14,158 nucleotides of DNA from Promethearchaeota archaeon (GCA_016839845.1 JAEOTL010000244.1:1-14158); one strand, 5' to 3'; numbered from the stretch's first letter, positions 6,287 through 12,388 are shown. Translations and numbers: made by a program. The notes: generated from the sequence alone by a model not told the origin.

Positions 6287-9262
6287 TTAGGTCGATTCAC
6301 CATTTTTACTTGATTTTCCTATTAAATTTTGAACTTCAGTTAGGAACGCTTCTATTTTATGTTGAGAAATTTCTCTCTCTGTAGGAAGCAATTTTTCTGT
6401 TAATAATTTTGCTTTTTCAGCATATTCAAGTGCTTTTTCAAAATTCCCTAGTTCTTTATGACATTTACTCATTTTCATGCACGTTTCATATGCGAACCAT
6501 CCCGTAGGCTCTAGACTTAAGGCTTCTTCTAATTTTTGAAGTGCTTTATTATATTCGCCAAATGTCATTAAGACTTCTCCGTATGTATCATAGGAATTTC
6601 CATTGCTGGGATTAAGAGATATTAAATAATTGGCAGTTTCAATAGTTTCCTCTTTCCTTCCCAAGTATCCTAAGAGGATAGTTTTGTTATTTACTAGGGC
6701 TACATCTTTGGGATATTTATCAAGTGCTACATTAACAGTATTTAAACCTTTCTCGAACTCTTCTAGTTTACAATATAGAAAGGTTTTTTGTTTGTAAAGG
6801 GAATTATCTAGTTGCGGATAGTTTGCAATATATTCGTCTATTAATTGAAGGGCTTCAGAATCTTTATTAGATGAGATTAAGAAATATGTCTTAAGACCAT
6901 AAAGTAAATTTTGATTGGGGAGTAATTCAATTGCAGTATCAATAGATTCAATAGCCTCATCATATTTCCCCGTCCCATGCAGAACATACCCTTGAAATTG
7001 AAGGTATCTTGTAATATTATACTTATGCTTATCAAGTTCCATAGATTTCTTAATTAAATTCAGAAAATTATCGATATCCGGTTCTTGGAATCGGAATTTG
7101 TAGATGAGGTTATATCCTAATACTAAGGCTTTCGTAAGGTGAGATATAGGATGATTTGGATAGAGTTCAATCATCTGGTTTGCAATGTCTAATGACTTTT
7201 CGAATTTACCTCGAGCAATATAAGTAAATGTTAATATGAAATAGAGTGATGTGTGAATCCTTGGATCCTTTTTCAGGATGTTTAATTCAACCTCTTTTAT
7301 CAAGAATCTCTTAGCTTCTTTATATTTATTCACCATACAGAAATATAAACTCTTCAAAATTAGAAATTCCTGATTATTTGGATCTCCTGCGATAAGCGAA
7401 TTTATGGTATCTAAAGGTGTGCTAAAATCTGACACGCAGCACTGCCAATGAGTCACATAACTTAAGTACTTTAATCTTAACAAGGTCACATCGTGTGGAA
7501 ATTGTTGTAAGAGTTCCTCAATGAACTCTAATAACTGTTCCCCTTTATGAGTTTTAATCTTTATTTGAGTTTTTTGGCCATATAATAAGGCATTTGGCGC
7601 GACTTCCAATCCCCTATCAACCACTTTTAGAGATTTCTCATAATCATCCATCAGAAAATAAGTGATAGATTGAAGTAAATATCCAATACACTCGTTTGGA
7701 AATTGAGTTATGATCTTATCAGTAAGAGTTAGAGAATCTTCTAAATTAACTTCTGCTGTAAGAATTAAATCTTCAAGAATTAAATAAGCTAAAGTGTCTT
7801 TATCTTCATCGCTCCCTTCCAGTAATTCTCGAGCTTTATTTGTTTTATATTTGTAGATTGCATTGCCTATCTTTTCAAATAATTCAATATTTTTCAAATT
7901 ATAAGCTTCCTGAACTTCAACAGTCTTCAAGAAGTCTAGCTTAGACAGAAAAGCAATGTCCATTACATCAAAGACTTGTTTCTCCATGGAATAATATATC
8001 TCATCCTCCTGACCTGTCCCTATTGGAAGGATTGATGGTTCAAAAGTCTGAAATTCCTCGAAAATATTCTGCCAAACGAATCCCTCCAATTTCGCTTCAC
8101 TATCAACTAACTTTTTCTCAGTTTCAATCTTGTAAGCTAAATACTTAATGTAGTCTGGTAAAAGTCTTCTTAACGGGATCTTAAGTCTTTCGTCAAAAAT
8201 ACTGCCACATACATTTTCAAGAATTTTATCAAGCAGCAATCCTAAATCTATGTCCGGATTCTCTTGAAAATTATTTAGATAAGTATATTTAGTAATATGT
8301 TTTTCTACAATGGCATTGAGGACCTTTTCGATTGATTCTCCTTGTTGAAAGTAATAAATTCCACTTTCAGCATCCTCCAATTTAAAAAACTTGATCTGGA
8401 AAAATTGATTTTCAATAATTTCCCTTATATAATAATTTAGGGTCGTCATATCAATATTATATTGTAAAGAAAACTCCTCAGGAGAAATATAATTAGGGTA
8501 TTGATCAGGATGATTCATCGAAAGGTACAATAATATTTTATTAAAATCATCCTCGCTTCTTAGCATTGTTTCAACTTTAGAATAAGGTAGCTTTAAAAAA
8601 TGATCAAGATATCGGAATTTTAACTCGTCATCATCAATTTTGAATTGTTTGAATAAAGCACTTGCTTTTTCCGTGATCTCTTCTATTCTTTTACTCTCTT
8701 GTTCTAAGATAGATTGACGATCTAAATCATAGAGTTTGATAATATTGAAATACTCGATCTTGCCATTTGGGGATACTACATACTCTTTATTCTCTCTTTC
8801 AATAAACCCATTCTCAATTAGTGAATTTAAGTTAGTGGAAAGAGAGGATTGGTTAATTGAGAGGGGTTCTTGCTTAAAATCAGACCACTTGCAGGAAGGA
8901 TTATTATACACCATCCATAAGATCCAGTGATCATAGTTTCTTCTCTTAAGGATTGCTTTAGGAGGATAGTTTAATCGTCTTTTTCCTGATTTCTTATCAC
9001 TACTTAATTCACTATACCTCTCTCTACCTGACGATGTGATTATATATTTTCCCTTCTCGGGTTTTTCGATAAAACCTTTAAATATAAGCTTTTTTAGGTG
9101 ACCAGATAAAGTTGATTCGCTTATTTCTGAAGTGAAATCCGACCACTCACATATCTCGTTGTTATTTAACATCCATAGAATAATAAACTCATAATCAACC
9201 TTCCCCACAATTGGATTCAAAATATTTCCAGGAGGAAAGACTATTTCTTCTGATCTACTCAT
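6287..9262 (-). CDS. Large triple winged-helix / tetratricopeptide-repeat protein, putative regulator or scaffold
   Basis: A 991-aa cytosolic protein. Two closely similar winged-helix domains lie at about 24-85 and 111-171. Both contain Y-x3-ILWM-x2-NN-x2-C-x-WSDF, a recognition helix (STLSGHLKKLI; SSLSTNLNSLI) and a wing, and each is preceded by a PP-x2-IL segment, so they arose by duplication. A third, more divergent winged-helix-like region is at about 235-320 (YISPEEFSLQYNI, TTLNYYIREII). A helical linker follows, and from about 470 to 985 there are roughly ten TPR-like helix pairs; the clearest are DYEKSLKVVDRGLEVAPN, KFEKSLDIANQMIELYPN, KYDEAIESIDTAIELLPN and EYNKALQKLEEALSLEPT. Winged-helix/TPR proteins usually couple DNA binding to protein or peptide recognition. 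No NTPase domain is seen. A TATA box about 25 nt before the ATG points to leaderless expression. It is the first gene of an operon with the radical-SAM-like gene. DNA target and ligand are unknown. Confidence 0.92.
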   Translation of the reverse strand: MSRSEEIVFPPGNILNPIVGKVDYEFIILWMLNNNEICEWSDFTSEISESTLSGHLKKLIFKGFIEKPEKGKYIITSSGRERYSELSSDKKSGKRRLNYPPKAILKRRNYDHWILWMVYNNPSCKWSDFKQEPLSINQSSLSTNLNSLIENGFIERENKEYVVSPNGKIEYFNIIKLYDLDRQSILEQESKRIEEITEKASALFKQFKIDDDELKFRYLDHFLKLPYSKVETMLRSEDDFNKILLYLSMNHPDQYPNYISPEEFSLQYNIDMTTLNYYIREIIENQFFQIKFFKLEDAESGIYYFQQGESIEKVLNAIVEKHITKYTYLNNFQENPDIDLGLLLDKILENVCGSIFDERLKIPLRRLLPDYIKYLAYKIETEKKLVDSEAKLEGFVWQNIFEEFQTFEPSILPIGTGQEDEIYYSMEKQVFDVMDIAFLSKLDFLKTVEVQEAYNLKNIELFEKIGNAIYKYKTNKARELLEGSDEDKDTLAYLILEDLILTAEVNLEDSLTLTDKIITQFPNECIGYLLQSITYFLMDDYEKSLKVVDRGLEVAPNALLYGQKTQIKIKTHKGEQLLEFIEELLQQFPHDVTLLRLKYLSYVTHWQCCVSDFSTPLDTINSLIAGDPNNQEFLILKSLYFCMVNKYKEAKRFLIKEVELNILKKDPRIHTSLYFILTFTYIARGKFEKSLDIANQMIELYPNHPISHLTKALVLGYNLIYKFRFQEPDIDNFLNLIKKSMELDKHKYNITRYLQFQGYVLHGTGKYDEAIESIDTAIELLPNQNLLYGLKTYFLISSNKDSEALQLIDEYIANYPQLDNSLYKQKTFLYCKLEEFEKGLNTVNVALDKYPKDVALVNNKTILLGYLGRKEETIETANYLISLNPSNGNSYDTYGEVLMTFGEYNKALQKLEEALSLEPTGWFAYETCMKMSKCHKELGNFEKALEYAEKAKLLTEKLLPTEREISQHKIEAFLTEVQNLIGKSSKNGEST

Positions 9263-9286
9263 GCTGCATAAAACACTCTTTTAAGC

Positions 9287-9296
9287 TTTATATATA
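9287..9296 (-). promoter_or_regulatory. TATA box of the winged-helix/TPR operon
   Basis: On the minus strand TATATATAAA is centred about 27-30 nt upstream of the ATG at 9262. This places transcription start at or within a few bases of the start codon, so the mRNA is probably leaderless. No Shine-Dalgarno sequence precedes the ATG. Confidence 0.65.
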
Positions 9297-9311
9297 CATA
9301 ATTCGTTCAAC

Positions 9312-9388
9312 TATATAAACTTTATACTTCGGACTAAAGTATGAACTTCACGTGAAGTACGAAGTCCGAACCTATATATTAAAGTTTA
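9312..9388. promoter_or_regulatory. Divergent control region with nested palindromes and plus-strand TATA boxes
   Basis: A plus-strand TATA box (TATATAAA, 9312-9319) and a second candidate (TATATATT, 9373-9380) flank a set of dyads. ACTTCACGTGAAGT at 9345-9358 is a perfect 14-bp palindrome. TTCGGACT at 9328-9335 and AGTCCGAA at 9363-9370 are exact inverted copies, and TAAACTTTA at 9316-9324 and TAAAGTTTA at 9380-9388 are another pair. All centres fall between 9349 and 9352. Four ACTTC/GAAGT half-sites occur, at 9326, 9345, 9354 and 9361. If the first TATA box is used, transcription would begin near 9342, inside the dyads. The region lies between the winged-helix/TPR gene and the small-gene cluster and could serve both. 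Confidence 0.55.
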
Positions 9389-9445
9389 ATTTAACTATTC
9401 TTAAGAAAAAAAAATAAAAAAATAAAAAAAAAGTGGTAATAAAAA

Positions 9446-9685
9446 ATGGTTCAAATATACGACAAACTTGAACGGAAAGAACTGGAACGAGTGAAAGAGT
9501 ATTTTATAGTACTTCCTGAAGTTGAAGAAAAAACTGAAGAAAAAATTAAAACCAAGGAAGGAGACACAAAACAGAAAGAAAAGCTTTTGAAACTCGCAAA
9601 GCGTCATCAAGGTAAAGTTAATATTGTGAAAATGAAAAACAAAATCGACGCATCTATATATCGAGGGGGAATGTATCCCCGCTAA
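9446..9685 (+). CDS. Small highly charged protein, function unknown
   Basis: A 79-aa protein dominated by Lys and Glu, with no match I recognise. The first 50 residues look helical and charged (KLERKELERVKEYF, VEEKTEEKIK). A basic segment follows (KLLKLAKRHQGK), and the tail ends in Gly and aromatic residues (YRGGMYPR). No membrane segment and no cysteines are present. It is preceded by an A-rich leader (9403-9445) and a GTGGT element 9 nt before the ATG, which could pair with the archaeal anti-Shine-Dalgarno. It is the first of a run of tiny genes divergent from the winged-helix/TPR gene, with the next start 23 nt downstream. Composition suggests a nucleic-acid- or protein-binding accessory protein, which is an inference. 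A non-coding origin is possible but less likely given the ordered ribosome-binding sites around it. Confidence 0.65.
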   Translation: MVQIYDKLERKELERVKEYFIVLPEVEEKTEEKIKTKEGDTKQKEKLLKLAKRHQGKVNIVKMKNKIDASIYRGGMYPR

Positions 9686-9696
9686 ATTAAAAATCT

Positions 9697-9701
9697 GAGG
9701 T
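9697..9701 (+). promoter_or_regulatory. Ribosome-binding site of the 33-aa zinc-ribbon gene
   Basis: GAGGT occurs 7 nt before the ATG at 9709. This spacing and match support translation of an otherwise easily missed gene. Confidence 0.65.
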
Positions 9702-9708
9702 AAACAAG

Positions 9709-9810
9709 ATGAAAAAAATAAAAATTATCTGTATGAACTGTGGTAAGGAAATGAAATTGAATTTTATGGATTCCAGAGCACTCTGTAAGAGCTGTACCAG
9801 GCACCTTTAA
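9709..9810 (+). CDS. 33-aa mini zinc-ribbon protein
   Basis: This short gene encodes 33 residues with two CxxC pairs, CMNC (C8, C11) and CKSC (C26, C29), separated by 14 residues. That is the spacing of a minimal zinc ribbon or knuckle, binding one zinc. The ends are basic (MKKIK, TRHL). It has a good ribbon layout (CGKEMKL between the first pair and the turn) and a well-placed GAGGT, and it lies 23 nt after the 79-aa gene, so it is probably in the same transcript. Such free-standing ribbons occur in archaea and in mobile elements, where they bind nucleic acid or partner proteins. The exact function is unknown. The match of four cysteines to a ribbon inside a frame with its own ribosome-binding site makes chance unlikely. 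Confidence 0.7.
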   Translation: MKKIKIICMNCGKEMKLNFMDSRALCKSCTRHL

Positions 9811-9818
9811 TTTTAACA

Positions 9819-9826
9819 TTTTTTTT
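9819..9826 (+). terminator. Oligo-T tract after the mini zinc-ribbon gene
   Basis: Eight T begin 9 nt after the stop codon, flanked by TTTAATTT and AAATTAAA, which can pair. This may end part of the transcripts before the next small gene. Confidence 0.45.
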
Positions 9827-9873
9827 CTAAATTAAACTAAAACAAACAATAACAAAAAAGGAGGATAAGAAAA

Positions 9874-9945
9874 ATGAGAAAGAAAAAATTGGAAAATAAA
9901 GAACGTATGATGCTCAAGAATATGGACTACAGGCTTCGGGTCTAG
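9874..9945 (+). CDS. 23-aa basic micro-protein with strong ribosome-binding site
   Basis: A 23-codon reading frame encoding a very basic peptide (MRKKKLENKER, ending DYRLRV). It is preceded by AAAGGAGGAT, with GGAGG at 9860-9864 and nine bases before the ATG, the best ribosome-binding site in the window. That is the main reason to believe it is translated. It could be a small regulatory or nucleic-acid-binding peptide, or a leader peptide for the structured region that follows at 10003-10111. No homology is recognised. The purine-rich sequence around it is a caution, because GGAGG may arise by chance in A/G-rich DNA. Confidence 0.45.
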   Translation: MRKKKLENKERMMLKNMDYRLRV

Positions 9946-9963
9946 AGTCTAATCAAATAATTA

Positions 9964-9970
9964 TTTTTTT
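9964..9970 (+). terminator. Oligo-T tract after the 23-aa gene
   Basis: Seven T occur 18 nt past the stop codon. This is a plausible archaeal termination site for the small-gene cluster, and it would separate the cluster from the structured region downstream. Confidence 0.35.
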
Positions 9971-10002
9971 AAAAATTCGTAATATTCAAATCTAAAAAAA
10001 TC

Positions 10003-10111
10003 ATGGGTATCTTTTTATCAACTCATATCTTTTCCATTTCCGTAAGAAAAGTATACCGCACTATTTCAAGACCCATAATCCCAAGAGCCTGGGCGAGGCT
10101 CTAACTCGCCC
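10003..10111 (+). ncRNA. Candidate structured RNA with GC-rich switching hairpins
   Basis: Several complementary pairs are nested here. ATGGGT (10003-10008) pairs with ACCCAT (10071-10076), enclosing CTTTTC (10029-10034) with GAAAAG (10046-10051). Directly after is a GC-rich element that can form either AGAGCCT/AGGCTCT (10084-10090 with 10096-10102, 5-nt loop) or GGGCGAG/CTCGCCC (10091-10097 with 10105-10111, 7-nt loop). The two stems are mutually exclusive. GC content stands far above the surrounding AT-rich DNA, a known marker of structured RNA in AT-rich genomes. A T-rich stretch follows (10131-10143). I see no tRNA, rRNA or C/D-box signature. The strand is inferred from the T-tract and the neighbouring genes. 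Confidence 0.4.
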
Positions 10112-10275
10112 CCAATTTTCATGAAAAATTGTTTTATTTTTTTATCAGTCAGTTTGGGAAGAATTTGAAAGAATAGAGTACATCAACTGCAGTTTCCTAT
10201 AGAAAAAAAAATTTATGACCATTGAAGACATAACGATTGCTCCTTGATTGTACCTTGTCCTACGGTCACTTTTGA
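10112..10275. other. Gap between the structured region and the small ORF
   Basis: It begins with a weak AT palindrome around CATG (10114-10130) and a T-rich tract. No reading frame of interest is present. Weak complementary pairs (TTGTAC near 10248 with GTACAA near 10283, and GTCA-CTTT-TGAC between them) extend to the next small ORF and may be chance. A minus-strand frame from 10407 to 10213 is judged spurious. Confidence 0.4.
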
Positions 10276-10278
10276 CAG

Positions 10279-10443
10279 ATGTGTACAAGAATTGTTGAGA
10301 TGAAACCATTTACTACATTGATCAAAATTTTCAGGAGAGGAGTAAACATGGTAGAACATGACGATTTTGATGTTGAGCAGATTGAGGAAAAGCCAGAGTG
10401 GTGTCAATTTTCCATTTTTTTATGGTGCAAAAAAATAGTTTAA
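10279..10443 (+). CDS. Small ORF with internal strong ribosome-binding site, 31 or 54 aa
   Basis: An open frame from ATG at 10279 encodes 54 residues. An in-frame ATG at 10348 is preceded by GGAGAGGAG (10334-10342) with a 5-nt gap, so the 31-residue form is the more likely product. It starts acidic (MVEHDDFDVEQIEEKPE) and ends with two WC dipeptides six residues apart (EWCQFSIFLWCKK), an unusual Trp/Cys pattern. No family is recognised. It lies 62 nt before the second HAD gene and may be a leader peptide or a small protein. Evidence is the ribosome-binding site and the open frame only. Confidence 0.35.
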   Translation: MCTRIVEMKPFTTLIKIFRRGVNMVEHDDFDVEQIEEKPEWCQFSIFLWCKKIV

Positions 10444-10469
10444 AAATTAGGTTACACATTACTAAAGAT

Positions 10470-10500
10470 AATCCCATATTGGTTTAAAAAGGAATCCCAT
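10470..10500. repeat. Direct repeat AATCCCAT ahead of the second HAD gene
   Basis: Two exact copies of AATCCCAT start at 10470 and 10493, 23 bp apart, which is close to two helical turns. A further AATCCCA occurs at 10077. They sit immediately before the ATG at 10505 and may be regulatory. Confidence 0.25.
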
Positions 10501-10504
10501 TAAA

Positions 10505-11254
10505 ATGTCTTTTACTCTTTTTTTTGATGATGGTGGTGTGTTAAACGATAATGCCATACGTGGTCCCCAATGGAGGGCATTTTTTGGAGAGTTTTTTCAT
10601 TCGAAGTTTGGTGGAGATCCTGAAATGTGGGCTGAAGCCAACCTAAAAGTGATGACCTCACTATCAGATCCAAACGATGCTATTTGGGATGTTTTGAACG
10701 AGAATATTAACGATTACTTAACATTTAATACGACCTTTAAGAGTGAGTGGGTAAAACGGATATTTGAAGCCGCCGGAAGGTCTGTGCCACCTAAAAATGA
10801 CCATGAAAGAATTTCCGATGATACGGGGGAATATGTGTGGCCAAAAGTCCACTCAGCAATTCCCGGAATTATTGAAAGCATCAAGATACTCGATTCAAGA
10901 GGGTTTACCCTTTATACTTCTACTGCATTGCACTCAACAGAAATTAAAATGGTCCTTGAAGCAATGGGTGTTAAACAATTTTTTAAAGGTTTTTATGGGC
11001 CAGATCTTATAAATACTCCGAAACATAGACCTGAATTCTTTAAGGAAATCTTAAATGACGTGAGCGTAAACCCAAGAAGAGCGATTTTCATTGAAGATCG
11101 GCCCAGATTTATTGAAAATGCACTTAAAACTGGAGCTCACATAATTCAAGCATGCGTAACGGGTGATTTCCCTCCTCAATATCCTTTTTACGTTGAAAAT
11201 ATGAATGAGCTTCCTCATGTTATTGATAATCTTATAAGAACTCTTAATGTATAG
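10505..11254 (+). CDS. HAD-superfamily hydrolase-like protein
   Basis: A 249-aa HAD protein. Motif I is LFFDDGGVLND (nucleophile Asp8, Gly at +2), motif II is TLYTSTALHS (Thr138 or Ser139), motif III is TPKHRPE (Lys173), and motif IV is FIEDRP (Glu197, Asp198). The cap between motifs I and II is long (about 20-120) and helical with many Trp, Asp and Asn, larger than in the two other HAD proteins of the window. The Glu-Asp in motif IV and Gly in motif I place it with YihX-like or haloacid-dehalogenase-like branches, so phosphatase activity is likely but not certain. The ATG at 10505 is preceded by AAGGAAT with suitable spacing. The 106-aa gene follows after 17 nt and is probably in the same operon. 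Substrate unknown. Confidence 0.9.
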   Translation: MSFTLFFDDGGVLNDNAIRGPQWRAFFGEFFHSKFGGDPEMWAEANLKVMTSLSDPNDAIWDVLNENINDYLTFNTTFKSEWVKRIFEAAGRSVPPKNDHERISDDTGEYVWPKVHSAIPGIIESIKILDSRGFTLYTSTALHSTEIKMVLEAMGVKQFFKGFYGPDLINTPKHRPEFFKEILNDVSVNPRRAIFIEDRPRFIENALKTGAHIIQACVTGDFPPQYPFYVENMNELPHVIDNLIRTLNV

Positions 11255-11271
11255 AACTTCTAGAAAAAATT

Positions 11272-11592
11272 ATGAGCATATCTCAAAGGAAGGCACTCAA
11301 AGAAATCGTTAAGTTTGCGAAACGGGAATTTCGCGAAAAGAAGCCACTTAACCTAAGAGTTTTGCGGGTAAAGGATGAGAGAATCGCTTCAAGAGGGGGG
11401 CCACTTCCTAATCTTATTCAAACAAGGACTCATATTCCCTATTATCATGTGGTTCTGGACTACGGGGAGGAATATCGAGTGTACAACTTTTCAAAACAAG
11501 GAGTGTTGATCAATGGGAAAACATTTCTACATGGATCAAAGGAAATGAATGATATCGAAAAAACAACTAAGGTGGAATATAAACTAGAATAG
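11272..11592 (+). CDS. 106-aa conserved-looking hypothetical protein
   Basis: A 106-aa soluble protein that I do not recognise. The N-terminal 35 residues form a basic helix (ALKEIVKFAKREFREKK). The rest looks like a small beta-rich domain with the patterns RVLRVKDERIASRGG, HIPYYHVVLDYGEEYRVYNFS and GVLINGKTFL. No cysteine clusters and no membrane segment are present. It starts 17 nt after the HAD gene and probably shares its transcript, which suggests a related or accessory role. The regular alternation of hydrophobic and charged residues and the clean single frame make a real gene likely. Confidence 0.8.
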   Translation: MSISQRKALKEIVKFAKREFREKKPLNLRVLRVKDERIASRGGPLPNLIQTRTHIPYYHVVLDYGEEYRVYNFSKQGVLINGKTFLHGSKEMNDIEKTTKVEYKLE

Positions 11593-11659
11593 GTAAGGAA
11601 TCTTTATCAAAAACAGAGACTAAAACCTAAAACTCACGGATGAGAGGTTTAAATAAAAT

Positions 11660-11698
11660 AAAAAAAAAAAGAGAAAAACCGACTTAAAAACCAATCGG
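11660..11698 (-). terminator. Hairpin plus T-tract ending the anchored-protein gene
   Basis: On the minus strand CCGA (11698-11695) and TCGG (11682-11679) can pair, followed by T-rich sequence and eleven T (11670-11660). This lies directly after the TAG at 11701-11699 and also faces the end of the convergent plus-strand operon. Confidence 0.5.
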
Positions 11699-12241
11699 CT
11701 AGAGATAGGCTAGTTCACAAGTTCCTTCAAATGTTTTACCATCACTTAACTTTCCTGAGAAACTCACCTCATCAAGCTCTTCTAATACCAATAAGCTGAT
11801 AACTGAACTTCGATCAAATTTAACCATTAATTCAAGAAGACCGTTATTATTAAAATCACTTATTTGAGTCGGTTTTTCTTCAGCATAGATATTATTGAAT
11901 TGTACCGATTCAGGATAAATGTCCTCAACGCTATACTCTGGCATAAATTCAATGAAAACTGTGATCCACTTTCCTTTACTTTTTAAATTTAAAACATGAG
12001 GATTAATTGTAATATATGCTTTTATGACATCTTTGTCATCTTTATTATCATCTTTGTCATCATCGCCTTTATCGTCTTTGTTTGGGTCTGGTGGATCTTT
12101 TGGTGGGGGATTATCCGTTATATTTTCAAGAATATCATCATCTTGATTTTGTGTTTCGGTTATGTAAATACCCAGACCTGAACTAAATACCAGCCCAAAA
12201 CCAACAAATGCGACCAAAAACCCTGTTATTTTATTTTTCAT
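11699..12241 (-). CDS. Membrane-anchored extracellular protein with acidic linker and LNLKSKGKW-type domain
   Basis: A 180-aa protein in three parts. Residues 2-26 are an N-terminal signal or anchor (KNKITGFLVAFVGFGLVFSSGLG). Residues about 33-72 are a low-complexity linker of Asp, Lys and Pro (DNPPPKDPPDPNK, then DDK repeats). Residues about 74-180 form a beta-rich domain beginning TINPHVLNLKSKGKWITVFIE, with SVEDIYPESV and DFNNNG (129-134), and ending GKTFEGTCEL. I recognise this domain type from secreted bacterial and archaeal proteins, where it is usually near the C-terminus and has a D-x-[ND]-x-[ND]-G calcium-loop-like motif followed by MVKFDRS. Its function is not established to my knowledge. 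The ATG at 12241 is preferred over a TTG at 12256. Likely displayed on the outer face of the membrane, with the linker as spacer. Confidence 0.85.
   Translation of the reverse strand: MKNKITGFLVAFVGFGLVFSSGLGIYITETQNQDDDILENITDNPPPKDPPDPNKDDKGDDDKDDNKDDKDVIKAYITINPHVLNLKSKGKWITVFIEFMPEYSVEDIYPESVQFNNIYAEEKPTQISDFNNNGLLELMVKFDRSSVISLLVLEELDEVSFSGKLSDGKTFEGTCELAYL
12028..12080. repeat. Simple-sequence repeat encoding Asp-Lys linker
   Basis: Imperfect tandem copies of CATCTTTGT/ATCATCTTTGTC encode the DDK-rich linker of the anchored protein on the minus strand. Such tracts can change length by slippage. Confidence 0.6.
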
Positions 12242-12291
12242 AAATGTCACGATCAATTAGGATAGAGCAAGAAAAAGATAAAAATATTCAT

Positions 12292-12299
12292 ATTTAAAT
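12292..12299 (-). promoter_or_regulatory. Possible TATA box of the anchored-protein gene
   Basis: TTTAAATA on the minus strand lies about 50 nt before the ATG at 12241, which would give a leader of about 25 nt. The match is moderate. Confidence 0.3.
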
Positions 12300-12341
12300 G
12301 TATGCCAAAAAACAGCCCTTTTTTCTCCTTTTTTTCACGGT

Positions 12342-12386
12342 AATTAATGGAAAACTATATTTCGGAGAAATATATGGATTTTAATT
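12342..12386. repeat. Nested inverted repeat in the gap between the crotonase and anchored-protein genes
   Basis: TATATTTC (12356-12363) and GAAATATA (12367-12374) are perfect 8-bp arms with a 3-nt loop, nested within AATTAA (12342-12347) and TTAATT (12381-12386). The structure could be an RNA hairpin at the end of one transcript or a protein site upstream of the next gene. Confidence 0.35.
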
Positions 12387-12388
12387 CC

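Noticed and set aside
9398..9445. A-rich tract with T every few bases as a possible repeat or origin element
   Set aside because: It is simply an A-rich leader before the 79-aa gene. No repeat unit is regular enough, and no replication gene or origin box is nearby.
10055..10118. tRNA-like gene (TTCAA next to GC-rich sequence)
   Set aside because: No acceptor stem, D-arm or anticodon arm can be arranged around it, and the strong pairs fit local hairpins instead.
10213..10407. 64-codon open frame on the minus strand
   Set aside because: It overlaps the plus-strand micro-ORF with a strong ribosome-binding site, has no such site itself, and shows no coding character beyond being open.
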